A stretch of DNA of 64,000 nucleotides from Batkoa obscura (GCA_030770535.1 JASVEC010000010.1:744001-808000), one strand, 5' to 3'; counted from the first letter of the stretch, positions 1 to 12,534 are shown. The notes: generated from the sequence alone by a model not told the origin. Numbers and translations: made by a program.

Positions 1-195
1 TAACTCAAATACTAAATCATTCTGATTCTAAATTGAGAATTTTAGTCAGTAAATAGATGATAAATGTTTATGGTAGCTTATTAAAACCCCTCTATTTACC
101 TTATGATTTTCCAGTGCATTAGAGATACTTTTGGGTACTTGAATTGAGCCATTTTTTAACTGACCTAGTCTTAAACTATATTTTTTTTCTACCAT
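1..195 (-). CDS. 5' end of an unidentified intron-containing gene (possibly ELL-like), cut by the window edge
   Basis: Two exons are readable on the minus strand: 195-100, starting at an ATG and encoding a peptide beginning MVEKKYSLRLGQLKNG, and 27-1. They are separated by a phase-0 intron (99-28) with GTAAAT at the donor and TTTAG at the acceptor. Exon 1 ends ...SISNALENHK and exon 2 continues NQNDLVFEL to the window edge. The spacing of YSLRLGQ, a beta-strand-like stretch and ALENHK loosely recalls the N-terminus of ELL-type RNA polymerase II elongation factors, but the similarity is too short to name the gene. The rest of the gene lies outside the window. Confidence 0.45.
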
Positions 196-860
196 TACTA
201 TTTTTATTAATATTAAAAAAAAAAAATTAATTTGTTAATGCTCTTTTCATTAAAAAATCACTTGATTTTTAAACCCAATCTAAATAATTTTAGTGGCTGA
301 AATTTCGGAATTGTGAGCTGGCTATTTTTGAAGTTTGAAATGAAGAAATAAAATGTGTAAGATATAAATGTAATATGTGGTAGGTGGGATAGAGATAGAA
401 GTAAAGTTGAATTTATATTTATATTATGATTTTATTGAGCTTTTATTGTTATGTGTATGAGTAAGAGTTCCTAAAATCCAAATTTAAAATTATTAATTTT
501 TTACAAAAAATAAAATAAAGAAGCGTTTTAATTAAACAATATTTAAATAATATAAACTATTTTCACAAAACTAATATGAAAAGACTAAATTATACAATGC
601 TATAAAAGCTATCTAAAGCATTTCAATTTGTTCATATATTAACTGAGTTTTTTAGAATATACAAAGGTTTTTTTTCATTAGATTTTCATTTTTTTTAACA
701 AAAGCTAAGTTGTTAGCAAATTATTGAGATAACAAAAAATATTATAATGATAATAAGACTGATCTTTATGAATTATAAAGGCTTAATTATTAACATAGAT
801 ACTATCTTCAATTTTTTATAAGTTATGATTCTTTTTTCTTTAGCTTGAAAAATAAGAATT
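196..860. other. AT-rich intergenic stretch
   Basis: No open frame with coding character and no RNA gene was seen. The part next to 195 is presumably the promoter of the gene cut off at the left edge. Confidence 0.5.
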
Positions 861-961
861 AGGGGATGTATTTTTTATTTAAGAATTTTACTAACAATAT
901 TTCCACTCAAGTAGCACTTAAAAAATGGAAAAGTAATGAAATCGAAAAAAAACGGCCCCAT
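861..961 (+). mobile_element. MITE family A copy 1
   Basis: Member of the ~105-bp family whose consensus left end is ATGGGGATGTATTTTTG, with a central TTTCCACTCAAATAGCGCTT core and a right end CA(C/T)(T/C)CCCAT. This copy has the right-end variant CGGCCCCAT, so it is a subfamily B copy. Confidence 0.8.
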
Positions 962-977
962 TAAATATTTCAAATAA

Positions 978-1158
978 ATGAAAATTATTTTAAAAATCCT
1001 TTCAACAAAAATGATACTAGAAACTAGGAACTATTTAAATAGCAACGATTTTATGGCTTATTGTTTTAATACCGATATATGTATATGTAGTAATAATGCC
1101 ATCGTTATTTTAAGTAACTTCAGCCTATACAATAAAATCAATAAGTATTATTATTATA
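978..1158. other. short interval between repeats, no gene
   Basis: An open frame of 77 codons crosses this interval and runs into the 460-bp repeat. It has no recognisable domain and its 3' part is repeat sequence, so it is not treated as a gene. Confidence 0.5.
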
Positions 1159-1618
1159 TGAAATATCGCTTTGTCAGTCCCATGGTTAATTATAGCATAA
1201 CAATCGCCTAAGCTGTTGTGTTCTCGAGTTCGGAGAAAATCAATCCCATGTTCTTATTTTGATTTGTTATGAGAATTTCTAACTTTATCCCAAATAATAT
1301 TATCCTCTCCTTTTGATATCCATACTTGTCGGAGTGTAAAGAGATTTTAGAATATAGTAATTTGAGGCTTTTTAACTGAATTATTTCTTGATATCTCGTA
1401 CATTTAATAAAGCCACTAAGTTTTCTTAATAATATTTTACGTAGATTTTACAATAGTATTGTCTATTCTATTTGTCTTACATAGTCTATAGCCTATTACG
1501 TGCTATTCTTCATGATTCAAGTCTATCTTAGTCACACAATCTAAGACCTTTCAACTTACAGTATAGTCAACCAGGCAATAGCTGTTATTGACTTTAATCA
1601 CTGAGTATCAGATTTCAT
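1159..1618 (-). mobile_element. 460-bp TIR element (family B), copy 1
   Basis: A 460-bp unit running from TGAAATATCGCTTTGTC to ATCAGATTTCA, with short terminal inverted repeats of the form TGTGAAAT. Its reverse complement reads as the same sequence as the copy at 2693-3154, with no difference seen by eye over the ~445-bp core. A third copy lies at 23793-24256. It has no coding capacity and no tRNA-like A/B boxes were seen, so a non-autonomous DNA transposon is more likely than a SINE. Confidence 0.75.
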
Positions 1619-1753
1619 ATATATTATTTTTATAAATTTCTTAAATAAAAACTTTTTAAATATTAAATCAATCAAGCAGCCTTTCCCATATGCTAAATCA
1701 TGATTTGATATTTCAGATAAATAATTGAAGTAAGCGAAGTTTATTATGTTACT

Positions 1754-1828
1754 ATATAGGGATGTATTTTTGTATTTAGGGATTTTACTAAGAATTTTTC
1801 CGCTCAAATAGGGATTAAAAGATTTTTT
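1754..1828 (+). mobile_element. MITE family A, degenerate partial copy
   Basis: The left half matches the family (TATAGGGATGTATTTTTG, then the TTTTACTAA and TTTCCGCTCAAATAG blocks), but it loses similarity after the centre. An isolated left-end scrap of the same family lies at about 1900-1925. Confidence 0.6.
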
Positions 1829-1939
1829 ATTTTTGTTTTATTTTTATTTTGTTTTTTGTTATTATATTTATTTTATTTCGAAATAACTTTTTTTTAACTA
1901 TATGGGGATGCATTTTTGCTGTGTTTTTTAAATTATTTA

Positions 1940-2047
1940 GTATATGGGGATGTATTTTTGTGTTTAAGAAATTTGCTAAGAAATTTTCCACTTAAATAGC
2001 GCTTAAAAAATGAAAAAACTAATGAAGTCAAAAAAACACTCCCATAT
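1940..2047 (+). mobile_element. MITE family A copy
   Basis: Full-length copy. The left end is TATATGGGGATGTATTTTTG and the right end is ACACTCCCATATA, so it belongs to the CACTCCCAT subfamily. Confidence 0.85.
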
Positions 2048-2131
2048 ATTTAAAAAATATTGATTTAATTGCTGTTTTATTTTTTAAATTATTAAAATAT
2101 TTATCATACATCATTTTCTGCTTTTATTTAA

Positions 2132-2240
2132 TATATGGGGATGTGTTTTTGTGTTTAAGAATTTCATTAATAGCTTTTCCACTCAAATAGCGCTTAAAAA
2201 ATGGAAAAAGTAATGAAGTCAAAAAAAACACTCCCATATA
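2132..2240 (+). mobile_element. MITE family A copy
   Basis: Full-length copy of the CACTCCCAT subfamily. It directly abuts the palindromic copy that follows, and the two share the terminal CATATA. Confidence 0.85.
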
Positions 2241-2352
2241 GTGATGTATTTTTGTGTTTAAGAATTTTACTAACAAATTTTCCGCTTAAACAGCACTCAA
2301 AAAATGGAAAAATTAGTAGAATTCTTAAATACAAAAATATATACCCATATAC
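2236..2352. mobile_element. MITE family A copy with two left arms (fold-back form)
   Basis: The first half is the usual left arm and core. The second half, from about 2312, is the reverse complement of a left arm (TTCTTAAATACAAAAATATA, then CCCATAT) instead of the usual right arm. The unit is therefore close to a full palindrome. Confidence 0.75.
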
Positions 2353-2370
2353 ATTATCTAATAGACATTA

Positions 2371-2471
2371 AGAGATGTATTTTTTTGTTTAACAATCTTA
2401 CTAACAACATTTCCACTCAAATAATGCTTAAAAAATGGGAAGTAATGAAATCAAAAAAACATCCCCATTTA
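2371..2471 (+). mobile_element. MITE family A copy
   Basis: Full-length diverged copy with right end CATCCCCAT (subfamily B). A 91-codon open frame that starts in the preceding copy and runs through this one is a by-product of the repeats. Confidence 0.8.
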
Positions 2472-2692
2472 TTATTTTTATTAAATTTTAATGAAATAGT
2501 TAAATTATTAAGTAGATGTTATGTGATAATTTTAATTTGCTTACTTCCAGTTTTTTGTATTTCTAACGATAAATTATAATACTAATATTTTATTATTGCT
2601 AATTATTTTTAAATAATCATGTTAATTTTTACTTATACTAAATCTAAAACTTTTAGATTTATCAAAAAATATCAATGCTATAGCTGATAACT

Positions 2693-3154
2693 GTAAAATC
2701 TGATACTCAGTGATTAAAGTCAATAACAGCTATTGCCTGGTTGACTATACTGTAAGTTGAAAGGTCTTAGATTGTGTGACTAAGATAGACTTGAATCATG
2801 AAGAATAGCACGTAATAGGCTATAGACTATGTAAGACAAATAGAATAGACAATACTATTGTAAAATCTACGTAAAATATTATTAAGAAAACTTAGTGGCT
2901 TTATTAAATGTACGAGATATCAAGAAATAATTCAGTTAAAAAGCCTCAAATTACTATATTCTAAAATCTCTTTACACTCCGACAAGTATGGATATCAAAA
3001 GGAGAGGATAATATTATTTGGGATAAAGTTAGAAATTCTCATAACAAATCAAAATAAGAACATGGGATTGATTTTCTCCGAACTCGAGAACACAACAGCT
3101 TAGGCGATTGTTATGCTATAATTAACCATGGGACTGACAAAGCGATATTTCACA
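2693..3154 (+). mobile_element. 460-bp TIR element (family B), copy 2
   Basis: Inverted partner of the copy at 1159-1618, with an apparently identical core. It ends GCGATATTTCAC and is followed at once by a family A MITE. The pair brackets about 1.07 kb of nested family A copies. Confidence 0.75.
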
Positions 3155-3260
3155 ATGGGAGTGTTTTTTTTGACTTCATTATTTTTTCCATTTTTTAAGC
3201 GCTATTTAAGTGGAAAATTTTTTAATAAAATTCTTAAACATAAAAATACATCCCCATATA
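3154..3260 (-). mobile_element. MITE family A copy
   Basis: Full-length copy in inverse orientation, reading ATGGGAGTGTTTTTTTTGAC to ATACATCCCCATATA. It is placed exactly at the end of the 460-bp element. Confidence 0.85.
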
Positions 3261-4170
3261 GTGAATTATAATGCTTATATAATGTGCTTTTCTCTATTAT
3301 ATTAAAAAATTTAAAGTTTAGTTATAAAAGATTGGATTTTATTTTTATTTTAATAAGTAAGGTCAAATAACTATATGTTTGTATATCAAACATTTATTAA
3401 ATATTTAATAAAAGTAATATAAAAAATATATTAATTTTTTCAACTATTTAAAAAAAATAAAATAATCAAAACGAGTCTTTAGGTTAAATTTTTTATTATT
3501 AAATTTTAAGCTTTTTGAATTTAACTAATCATATACCAAGGACTTGTTAAAAATTCAAAATTTGAATTAGCTTTAGATAAACTTTGAAACTAATTTGGAT
3601 GTCCCTGTATATTATTTTGATGCAAAAATGTGCTAGACTGATTTGTATTGTATATTATTGAGAAGCTACTTTTATAAGCTAAAATATTGCTATTTTACTA
3701 GAAATATAAATTCAACACTAAAATAATATTATCATATATGTTGTGAAATATTAAAATTTAGCTATAATAAAATGTCTATACGAATTAATTCAATATTGAA
3801 TTAATTATTACACAAGATGCTTTCTTTTTATTGTTTTGTCCATTTCTATACGACATAAGATGAAAATATTTGTTAGTTAAATGTTGTAACTAAAAACAGA
3901 TTTTCATATTGATTTATCGAAATTATTTATAGATATATAAATCTTTGAGTGAAAACCCTATATTGTATCAGTCAGCTTCACTAAAAATGATACAACAAAA
4001 CATAAAAAACTATGGTACAGAACAACAGCATTGACTTGTATTTTAATTTTTTAAACCTTTATTTTTAAATAAACGTTACATTCTAATGTGAAAAGCCATA
4101 GAATTTTGTTTTAATTTCTGCACTCTTTATTTCCCCTTTCATAATACAATTTTGAATAAGTAGCCCAACT
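3261..4170. other. AT-rich intergenic DNA
   Basis: No coding frame, RNA gene or listed repeat was recognised here. Confidence 0.5.
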
Positions 4171-4271
4171 ATATGAGGTTGTTTTTTTTAGTTTCATTAT
4201 TTTTCCATTTTTTAAGCGCTGTTTGAGTGGAAAGATTGTAGTAAAATTCTTAAAAAAACACATCCCCATAT
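4171..4271 (-). mobile_element. MITE family A copy
   Basis: Inverse copy with the family core TTTTTTAAGCGCTGTTTGAG and the end CACATCCCCATA. Confidence 0.8.
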
Positions 4272-4541
4272 TTCATTTTTATAACTATAATGATTATGAT
4301 ACATAAAAGTTGGCTTAATTTATTGTATGAAAGTACTAAATAAATTAATAAATAAAGCACTAAGAAATAAAATAGAGCAAGCTAACTATGATTGGTTCTA
4401 TCTCAAACATAGAAACAACTTGAAAATGACCTAATAATTAAAACGCTAACCTCAAAAAAGCGCTAAAGAGTAGTCTAATTTTGATTTTAATTACAACTTA
4501 GAATTTACCTTTCTTTTTTTAATTTTAAAAATTGGAACATA

Positions 4542-5644
4542 ATGTCGGAAGCCCAAGCACGTAAATATTTAGCCGATGCTCAAACTAAAGAAAAATACAA
4601 GGGTTGGTTTGGAGGTGATAAATTAGATGAAGCTTATGAATTATACAATCAGGCTGGAAATTCATTCAAATTGGCTAAATGCTGTAACTTTTTTTCATAA
4701 TCAATAATTTTTTAAATTGACTTTTTTTTAAAAAAACTAGGGAAGGAAGCTGGAGAATCATTTAAAAGTGCAGCTAGAGTTTCTACTTCTTTAGGTGAAC
4801 AAAACGATGCTGCTACGCAATATGTCAACGCTGCAAAGGCTTATAAAAAGGATTATCCACAAGGTAAGATTTTTTTCATTAGAAGATTGTATAAATCCTA
4901 ATATTTATTTAGATGCTATCGATTGTCTTAAATTAGCAGTAAGTATTTTGACTGAACGTGGAAGGTTCCATTCTGCTGCTATTCAGCAAAAGGAAATTGC
5001 TCAACTATATGAAACAGAGTTAAATAATTTAAATGAAGCTATGGCATCTTATGAATTAGCTGCTGAATGGTATAGCTCAGAGGATTCAAATGCGTAAATT
5101 ACATACTATTGTTTTAACTACATCTTTTAACATAAATTAAAGCATTGCTAATTCGTGTTTATTGAAAGTGGCTGAGTTTGCAGCTCAACTAGAACAATAT
5201 GATAAGGCTATAAAGATTTTTGAACAAGTAGCGAATGATAGTGTCAATAATCCATTGGCTAAATGGTCAGTTAAAGAATATTTATTAAAAGCAGGTTTAT
5301 GTCATCTTTGTGTTGGGGTAATTATAGTCAAAGGCCTTTTAAAAAATATTTATAAAATTGTAGGACTCGGTGAGTACCTTAAGAGCGCTTGAAAATTATG
5401 ATGAGTTAGATCTTTCGTTTTCTCAAACTAGAGAACGAAAACTTTTAAGAGTAATTTAAAATAGGAACTTATTCATTTTTGTAATCGTTGTTTTTAGAAT
5501 CTATATGAAGCCGTTGAACAAGAAGATATTGAAGGGTTTACAAATCATGTGTTTGAATTTGACCAATTAACAAAGCTAGATAACTGGAAAACAAGTTTAA
5601 TGTTGCGCATCAAAAAATCGATTGGTGATGAGTCTTTAACTTAA
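4542..5644 (+). CDS. SEC17: Alpha-SNAP / Sec17, SNARE disassembly adaptor
   Basis: Sec17 recruits the AAA ATPase Sec18/NSF to spent SNARE complexes on the cytosolic face of membranes so that they can be disassembled. Six exons are read: 4542-4683, 4741-4863, 4913-5093, 5143-5317, 5364-5450 and 5498-5644. The introns are 46-57 nt and the total is 855 nt, 284 residues, close to yeast Sec17. Family signatures include [14 protein letters not shown] at the start, the TPR-like helices FKLAKCWKEAGESF and AKAYKKDYP, and [18 protein letters not shown]. The conserved C-terminus ends [20 protein letters not shown], with the conserved penultimate Leu region used to stimulate Sec18. The start is the first ATG and gives the family N-terminus. 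Every exon junction restores the family reading, so the model is secure. Confidence 0.93.
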
Positions 5645-5875
5645 TGTATTACAAAATTAATGTTTTTAAATTGGTTTTAATATAAGATTGTTAAATTGAA
5701 GTTATTTTCTAGCCAATATTTTAATTTTATATACATTAGCACTTCTATAATAAACTTATCACATTATTTTTAATAAACTTGAACAAAATTTATACAATAA
5801 ACCTATTGCTTTTATTTTTTATATTAAACTTATAGTATCTTTAATAAGGTTGAATGAGACTTATATAATACTAAA

Positions 5876-6019
5876 TTATTTTTTATTTTTAATCATCTCT
5901 TGTCTCTTTTTGTTTCTTTCATGCTTGCCTTTATCAATTTGAGTTTTTACCCAAAGTATTAAGATGGTCGCCATAGTAAAAGCTGCAAAAGGTTGGGCTA
6001 TTTTGGAATTAATATTCAT
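5876..6019 (-). CDS. 47-residue single-pass membrane micro-protein
   Basis: Short uninterrupted frame of 47 codons on the minus strand, MNINSKIAQPFAAFTMATIL onward. It has one hydrophobic helix (about residues 11-24, AAFTMATILILW) followed by a very basic tail (KTQIDKGKHERNKKRQEM, then IKNKK). This N-terminal helix plus positive tail is typical of tiny mitochondrial or ER membrane proteins. It lies head to head with TOA2, 219 bp apart, and the interval contains an ATTGG (CCAAT) box at 6095-6099. No family could be named. Reality is supported by the good start, the helix and the composition, not by homology. Confidence 0.5.
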   Translation of the reverse strand: MNINSKIAQPFAAFTMATILILWVKTQIDKGKHERNKKRQEMIKNKK

Positions 6020-6184
6020 TTTATAAACTAATAAGGAAGAATCCTCTAAAAACCATAGTCATTGAGATTATAATCTCAAGCAACCTTCAGTCTGATTGGT
6101 TGCCTTATTGCAAAGTCTAAGCACAAACTTCAAAAACCGTTAAACCATATGGACTCTCAATTTTAATTGGCCATCACCAAGCAG

Positions 6185-6192
6185 TATAAAAG
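6185..6192 (+). promoter_or_regulatory. TATA box of TOA2
   Basis: TATAAAAG lies 47 bp before the TOA2 start codon. An inverted CCAAT box (ATTGG, 6095-6099) lies further upstream and may serve both divergent genes. Confidence 0.5.
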
Positions 6193-6238
6193 GCACTTGA
6201 GTTGGTTTATAAAAAGGTAAAAAACTCTTCTTTTAAAA

Positions 6239-6659
6239 ATGTCACAATATTATGAATTATACCGTAGTAGTACGTTAGGGATGGCATTAACAGATTCTCT
6301 TGATGAGTTAATTACCACTGGCCAAATCAACCCTCAATTAGCTATGCGCGTTTTAAATCAAGTAAGTAAAAGTTTAAAAGACTTTTTAAAAAGTTAATAC
6401 TTGGTTTAGTATGACCGTAGTGTCACTGAAGCTTTAGGAAACCAGGTTAAAAGTAGAGCTACTTTTAAGGTATTTATTACGCACTTTTTTGAATTTTAGT
6501 TTAAATTGACTTTAGGGTCATCTTCATACTTATAGATTCTGTGATGACGTTTGGACTTTTATCATTGAGAATCCTACCTTTAGGTTTGAAAGTGAAGTGG
6601 TCAACGTACCTAAAGTCAAAATAGTTGCATGTAATGCTAAGAAACCTGGGGAAGCTTAA
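6239..6659 (+). CDS. TOA2: TFIIA gamma (small) subunit, Toa2
   Basis: Small subunit of the general transcription factor TFIIA, which stabilises TBP on the TATA box. Exons are 6239-6361, 6410-6469 and 6516-6659 (327 nt, 108 residues), with phase-0 introns of 48 and 46 nt. The N-terminal four-helix-bundle part reads [15 protein letters not shown] (here [20 protein letters not shown]), followed by [20 protein letters not shown]. The C-terminal beta-barrel part reads [20 protein letters not shown], a hallmark of the family. Length and domain order are normal. The nuclear partner would be the TFIIA alpha/beta protein, which is not in this window. Confidence 0.95.
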
Positions 6660-7058
6660 GTACCTCATTAAGCACTTGGTTGCTATGCTTTTTAGATTTT
6701 TTTAATTTAATAAATTCAATGTGATAAATTTATTGAATTATTAATCTTTATTTAAATTATTTGTCTATAATTTGTTGCCTAAAGGCCATTTATCTTATAC
6801 TGAAATTCAAGTTGTCGATGAAGCACGTAGTAGATAAAACTACAAGTAGCTTTAACTCTAAAATATTGCTATCCAAAAAAATAATAAAACAAGTATTTCA
6901 ATTTATATTTAAGTATAAACTCAACACGTTAATATTATTCGTTTATGTTTCTATTTGTCAAAAAAAATACTAAAATAAAAAGAATAATCTATGATTTAAT
7001 TTACTAATTTTAGAAGCTCTAATAACCTAAAGTTGTATCTATAACACCCCAAATCGAC
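6660..7058. other. 3' flanks of TOA2 and the XRN-like gene
   Basis: AT-rich convergent interval. A 70-codon frame at 6761-6973 has no recognisable motif and is probably chance. Confidence 0.5.
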
Positions 7059-10000
7059 CTAATTCTCTGTCAAAGATTTAGGCATTGTATTAATACATAA
7101 AGTTTGCAATGGTAGCATTATTGGGAATAGTTTGATTCTTTTAGCAGTTTTTACGTTATTTTCAGGGAGATAAGTAAGCATAACTGGAATTGGCCCAAGG
7201 ATAATATTATACTTTTTTAAATATTCCTTTTCAAATTTCATAGCTGATTTTGCAAAATTTCTCCTCTGTCCTTCATTATAAGCATCATATTTCAATTCTC
7301 CTTTAACGAAATAAAACTTGCCATCTTTAGTATTAATTGAGCATATTTTACCTCCACGAATATCCTCAAAGTTTACTATTAAAAAGGTTAGTTACATATT
7401 TATTCAAGTAATTAGGTATTAAGTTACGAAAATATCCTTGTGTATTAAGCAACAATTTAGCTATATATTGAACGCTTAAATGGCTTATAGGTGAAGAGAG
7501 ATAAATTAGCTGTGACATTGAAGTCCTGCCTTCTCTTTTAATATCGTTATAACTTAGTGACTGTGTAATTGTAACGCTTGGGAAACTGTTTAGATAATAA
7601 AAGCCAGATTTGATTCCCAAGTATGGTTTAAAATCAGGGCTTATCATGCTGTCGATACAATGGTTATATTCAATTGCCTTAATTACATGTTCTTTAGAAC
7701 ACTGGTAAATATATTTACCATCTATATAAATAAAGTCGGAGTTATTATAATTATATATCGATACTAAACTATTACGGTTTTTAACTATTCTATACGGTAA
7801 GCACCATCGATTTAATCTCTTCTGTTCATCGCTAAACTTTTTAGCTTTACCTATTTCAAAGTCAATATAAACTGATTTGATTATAAACAAACTACCTAAG
7901 ACACACCTTGTTATTTTATGTGGATCTATTACTCCTGGATTAAACAAATCATAGTAGTTATATAATTCGGATTTTGGATTTAACATTAAATCCTATTTTG
8001 TATAAATATAAATATAATAAACATAGCAATAAAAACATGATTTACTTGTAAAAGTTCTGGCAATTCATGAGCATGATTTCTAGGCATAAGAGCTAAGAGG
8101 TGGGCATATGGAGAGAGTGGTTTTCCAATAGTAAACTCAAACTTTTCTCTTGGTATTCCAGCCTTTAAAATATCTAGGATAATTGTTTAAAAAAGAGAAC
8201 TTGAGCACAAGAATCATTACTTTCTATTCGAATTGCTCCTCCGCCTGGATAAAACCAATCCCAGGATGGCATTCCACGAAAAATATAGTATATCGTATAT
8301 TGGAGTGATTTTAGATAATCTTTTATTTTTATATTTACATCTTTATTACCCTATATTATAAATTAACTTTATATGCAAATAGTTTTATTAGTTCACTTAC
8401 ATTAAGATAATTTACATTTAGTTTATCCTTTCCATCAATATTCACACTATATTCTTGTTCTTCTTCAGGAAAATCAATTTTAATCATGTCATGATTATGA
8501 ATGACTAAACTAGCATTTTCACAAGCCGATGCCAGCTGCTTTAAATACGTAGATAAATTAATATATTCATAAACTTTCTCTTTAATTTCAATTGGAAATT
8601 TAGTGTTAGCCGACAATTCCAATTTTTGTTGCAATGTAGCTTTGTGTACCATTTTTTTTTCAAAGTAAGTTTCTGCTTCTTTTATAACGATTTGTTCAAA
8701 CTTCATAAATTTTTCTATTTTCTTTTTACCTATTTGAGATACCAATTCAAAAAGATAAAATAAATTTTTAAAATTTATTTCTCCATTAAAAAGAAAATGA
8801 CCTTCTCCATGTTCTAAATAATAAGCATAAACTTCTAGCAATCTATCAAACCCTCCATATTCCACGTTGATACCATAGATACTAGGTACATAATCATTTC
8901 CATTAAAGGCAGCTAATAAAATAAAATCGTCTAATATTCTCTCTTCACTCACCTTAAACTTAGCTTTTTTAGTGTAAAACTCTTTAATGATACATTCTCT
9001 CAATAACGATATATATATTGTTTCAAACTTGAGATTAAATGTATTTGAAATACTATTCTCGGTTGGTCGTATAATAATAAAGCTTGGTTCGTGAGTAGAC
9101 AAAGTCAGTAGAGTTATATCTGCATCAGAGCCTAGTACAGCATGTTTTAAATTCGGATTATAATCTTTTTTGGTTTTACAAAGTCTTATGTAATCCATGA
9201 TCTTATGTTCGCCCTCACCAGGTACCTTATCATTATAAGAAATAATTTATTTAAATTAATATTCAAATCTTACAAGATGACCAGATAATATAATTTGAGG
9301 CTTTTTCCAGTTAGATGAGGAATCTGTGTTACTATTGAGTTTATTGAGCACATATTTTTCAAAATCGGTATATAATTTGTGCATAAACTCAGTGCCTTTA
9401 AGAAATTTAATTTTAACATCTTTTTATGTATCCAAATTAAAGTACCCGGTGTTATTGAAATGGAAGTGACCTCTTTACTTGAGTTTAGTTCATTGATCTT
9501 TTTGTAATCGATTTTCTTCTACTGACATTTAATTATACATATACATATCATATGCTTTTTATTACCAACATTTCATTTATCTCTTCTTCCGTTTGAGTAC
9601 TTAAATTGAATCCCAACTCTTTCCTAGCTATTTTCAACCTTCGCACCTTTTGTGTATTCACCTTAGCTAGTGGAGCGACCCCTACATGAACTTATTAAAC
9701 CATTTTATGATAACGAGTCAAAATTACAAACCATCCGAGGCGATGTAAATCAGCTTTTGAGGCCTTACAGCATCGATTGTTTGTTCTAATCTTTTTATCA
9801 ACTTCTTGAATCTTTGTTTATAACCCACTTCTCTATTTTTGGGTGAAATCTTCATATTAACATGTACCAGTTCATTGAAATCAATGTATAAATTATCTAT
9901 TTTGGATTAGTTGCTATTCCTTTGGCTTGTTATCTCGTACCTATCTTTGGTAGCGTATTTACTGTCGAAGTCTGGTGCGCTAAAGGATAGCGGTGCCTAA

Positions 10001-10076
10001 TAAGTGTTAAGTATTATAGAAATAGCAAGGGTGTATGAATATACTTAAGCCATTGATTAAATTTTTTGATTGCCAT
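7059..10076 (-). CDS. XRN-family 5'-3' exoribonuclease, divergent, 11 exons
   Basis: Processive 5'-3' exoribonuclease of the Xrn1/Rat1 family, degrading 5'-monophosphate RNA. Exons, reading down: 10076-10045, 9996-9941, 9896-9732, 9681-9566, 9518-9446, 9395-9274, 9225-8401, 8350-8221, 8173-8046, 7992-7428, 7375-7059. The introns are 44-53 nt. The sum is 2529 nt, 842 residues, with no leftover base. Conserved blocks in order: HRYP and DNLYIDFNELVH (metal-binding Asp35), IASDGVAPLAK (Asp84), ITPGTEFM, SGHLVPGEGEHKIMDYIR (the Glu pair), GSDADITLL (the Asp pair), FNGNDYVP, then LQYTIYYIFRGMPSWDWFYP and GKPLSPYAHLLALMPR. The catalytic acidic residues all appear kept. Divergence shows in a missing NPC after the first motif and in an unusual C-terminal third, so assignment to Xrn1 (cytoplasm) or Rat1 (nucleus) is not possible and a third paralog is likely. 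Confidence 0.88.
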
Positions 10077-10599
10077 TTAAAAAACAATGTACTTTTTATT
10101 TTTTCTTATATTTTAAATTCTCTTGTTTATTCTTTTAATCGAATTTATTCAATGCTGATTGAACAATTGGTATAATTATTTTTTGTAATTATCATAAAAT
10201 TTGGTAGCTTTAAACTAATTAACTAAAAGCGAAAGTATCATTAAATTATTATTATATTATTATTTAACTAGAAAATGTCGATTCCGTCCAATATTAAAAA
10301 CACTGATTACTATATAGTTATAAATAAATTATAGTTACTATTAACAAAATCAAGTTATATTATGTTTAATCATCTTGTATATATTTCAAAATAATATTAA
10401 TAAACGTTCCTATTTAACTGCAAAATAGCCCATTTAAATAAAATCATGAGAAAAACACTGCTTCTAACTATAATAAACAAAAGCGTAAAAATGTATTATC
10501 TACCTAAAAAAATTAATCCTAGTGCTAAATCATGTAAAATCATATATATAACTATTTAAAATAATATAAATTTAATTTTATACTTGCACTTTTCAACCC
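10077..10599. other. AT-rich intergenic stretch
   Basis: It lies between two minus-strand genes: downstream of RVB1 and upstream of the XRN-like gene. No further feature is seen. Confidence 0.5.
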
Positions 10600-12117
<1,518 letters not shown>

Positions 12118-12426
12118 GATTGTTTATTTCTATGTTTATTAAATAAAGTGATTTGACTTTAGCTAAAAGCTGGTTTTTTAGGATCAAAGCCTAGAGCCAA
12201 TCAAATGAAATCTTAAATTTTGGAAAGGATTTTGGAAAGAATATTGAAGAATTTTGATTCTTACATTAGGTTGTATACTAAAAATATTTCTAACAAATTT
12301 CAAATTGAAAGTAAATTGTTTAAAGTTTATCAAAATAAATAATATTCAAACCTATAACTTTATTTTATATACTTGGCAATAGCAAACTCGCTTTTATAAA
12401 ATTATAAGCTTTTAGTTTTAAAATAG
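12118..12426. other. RVB1 upstream region
   Basis: Contains the CCAAT box at 12197-12201 and no gene. Confidence 0.5.
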
Positions 12427-12534
12427 ATATGTGATGTATTTTTGTGTTTAAGAATTTTATTAACAAATTTTCCACTTAAATAGCGCTTAAAAAATGGAAA
12501 AAATAATGAAGTCAAAAAAAACACTCCCATATAT
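12427..12534 (+). mobile_element. MITE family A copy
   Basis: Full-length copy of the CACTCCCAT subfamily, highly similar to the copies at 2132 and 62992. Confidence 0.85.

Noticed and set aside
1159-1618. SINE or tRNA-derived repeat
   Set aside because: No A/B box pair and no A-rich tail. The short terminal inverted repeats fit a DNA element better.
1598-1807. 69-codon minus-strand open frame
   Set aside because: Composed of the end of the 460-bp element and a MITE fragment.
8221-9240. Broken pseudogene of an exonuclease
   Set aside because: Multiple stops at first suggested a pseudogene, but ten short introns with good GT and AG sites give one 842-codon frame with all catalytic motifs.
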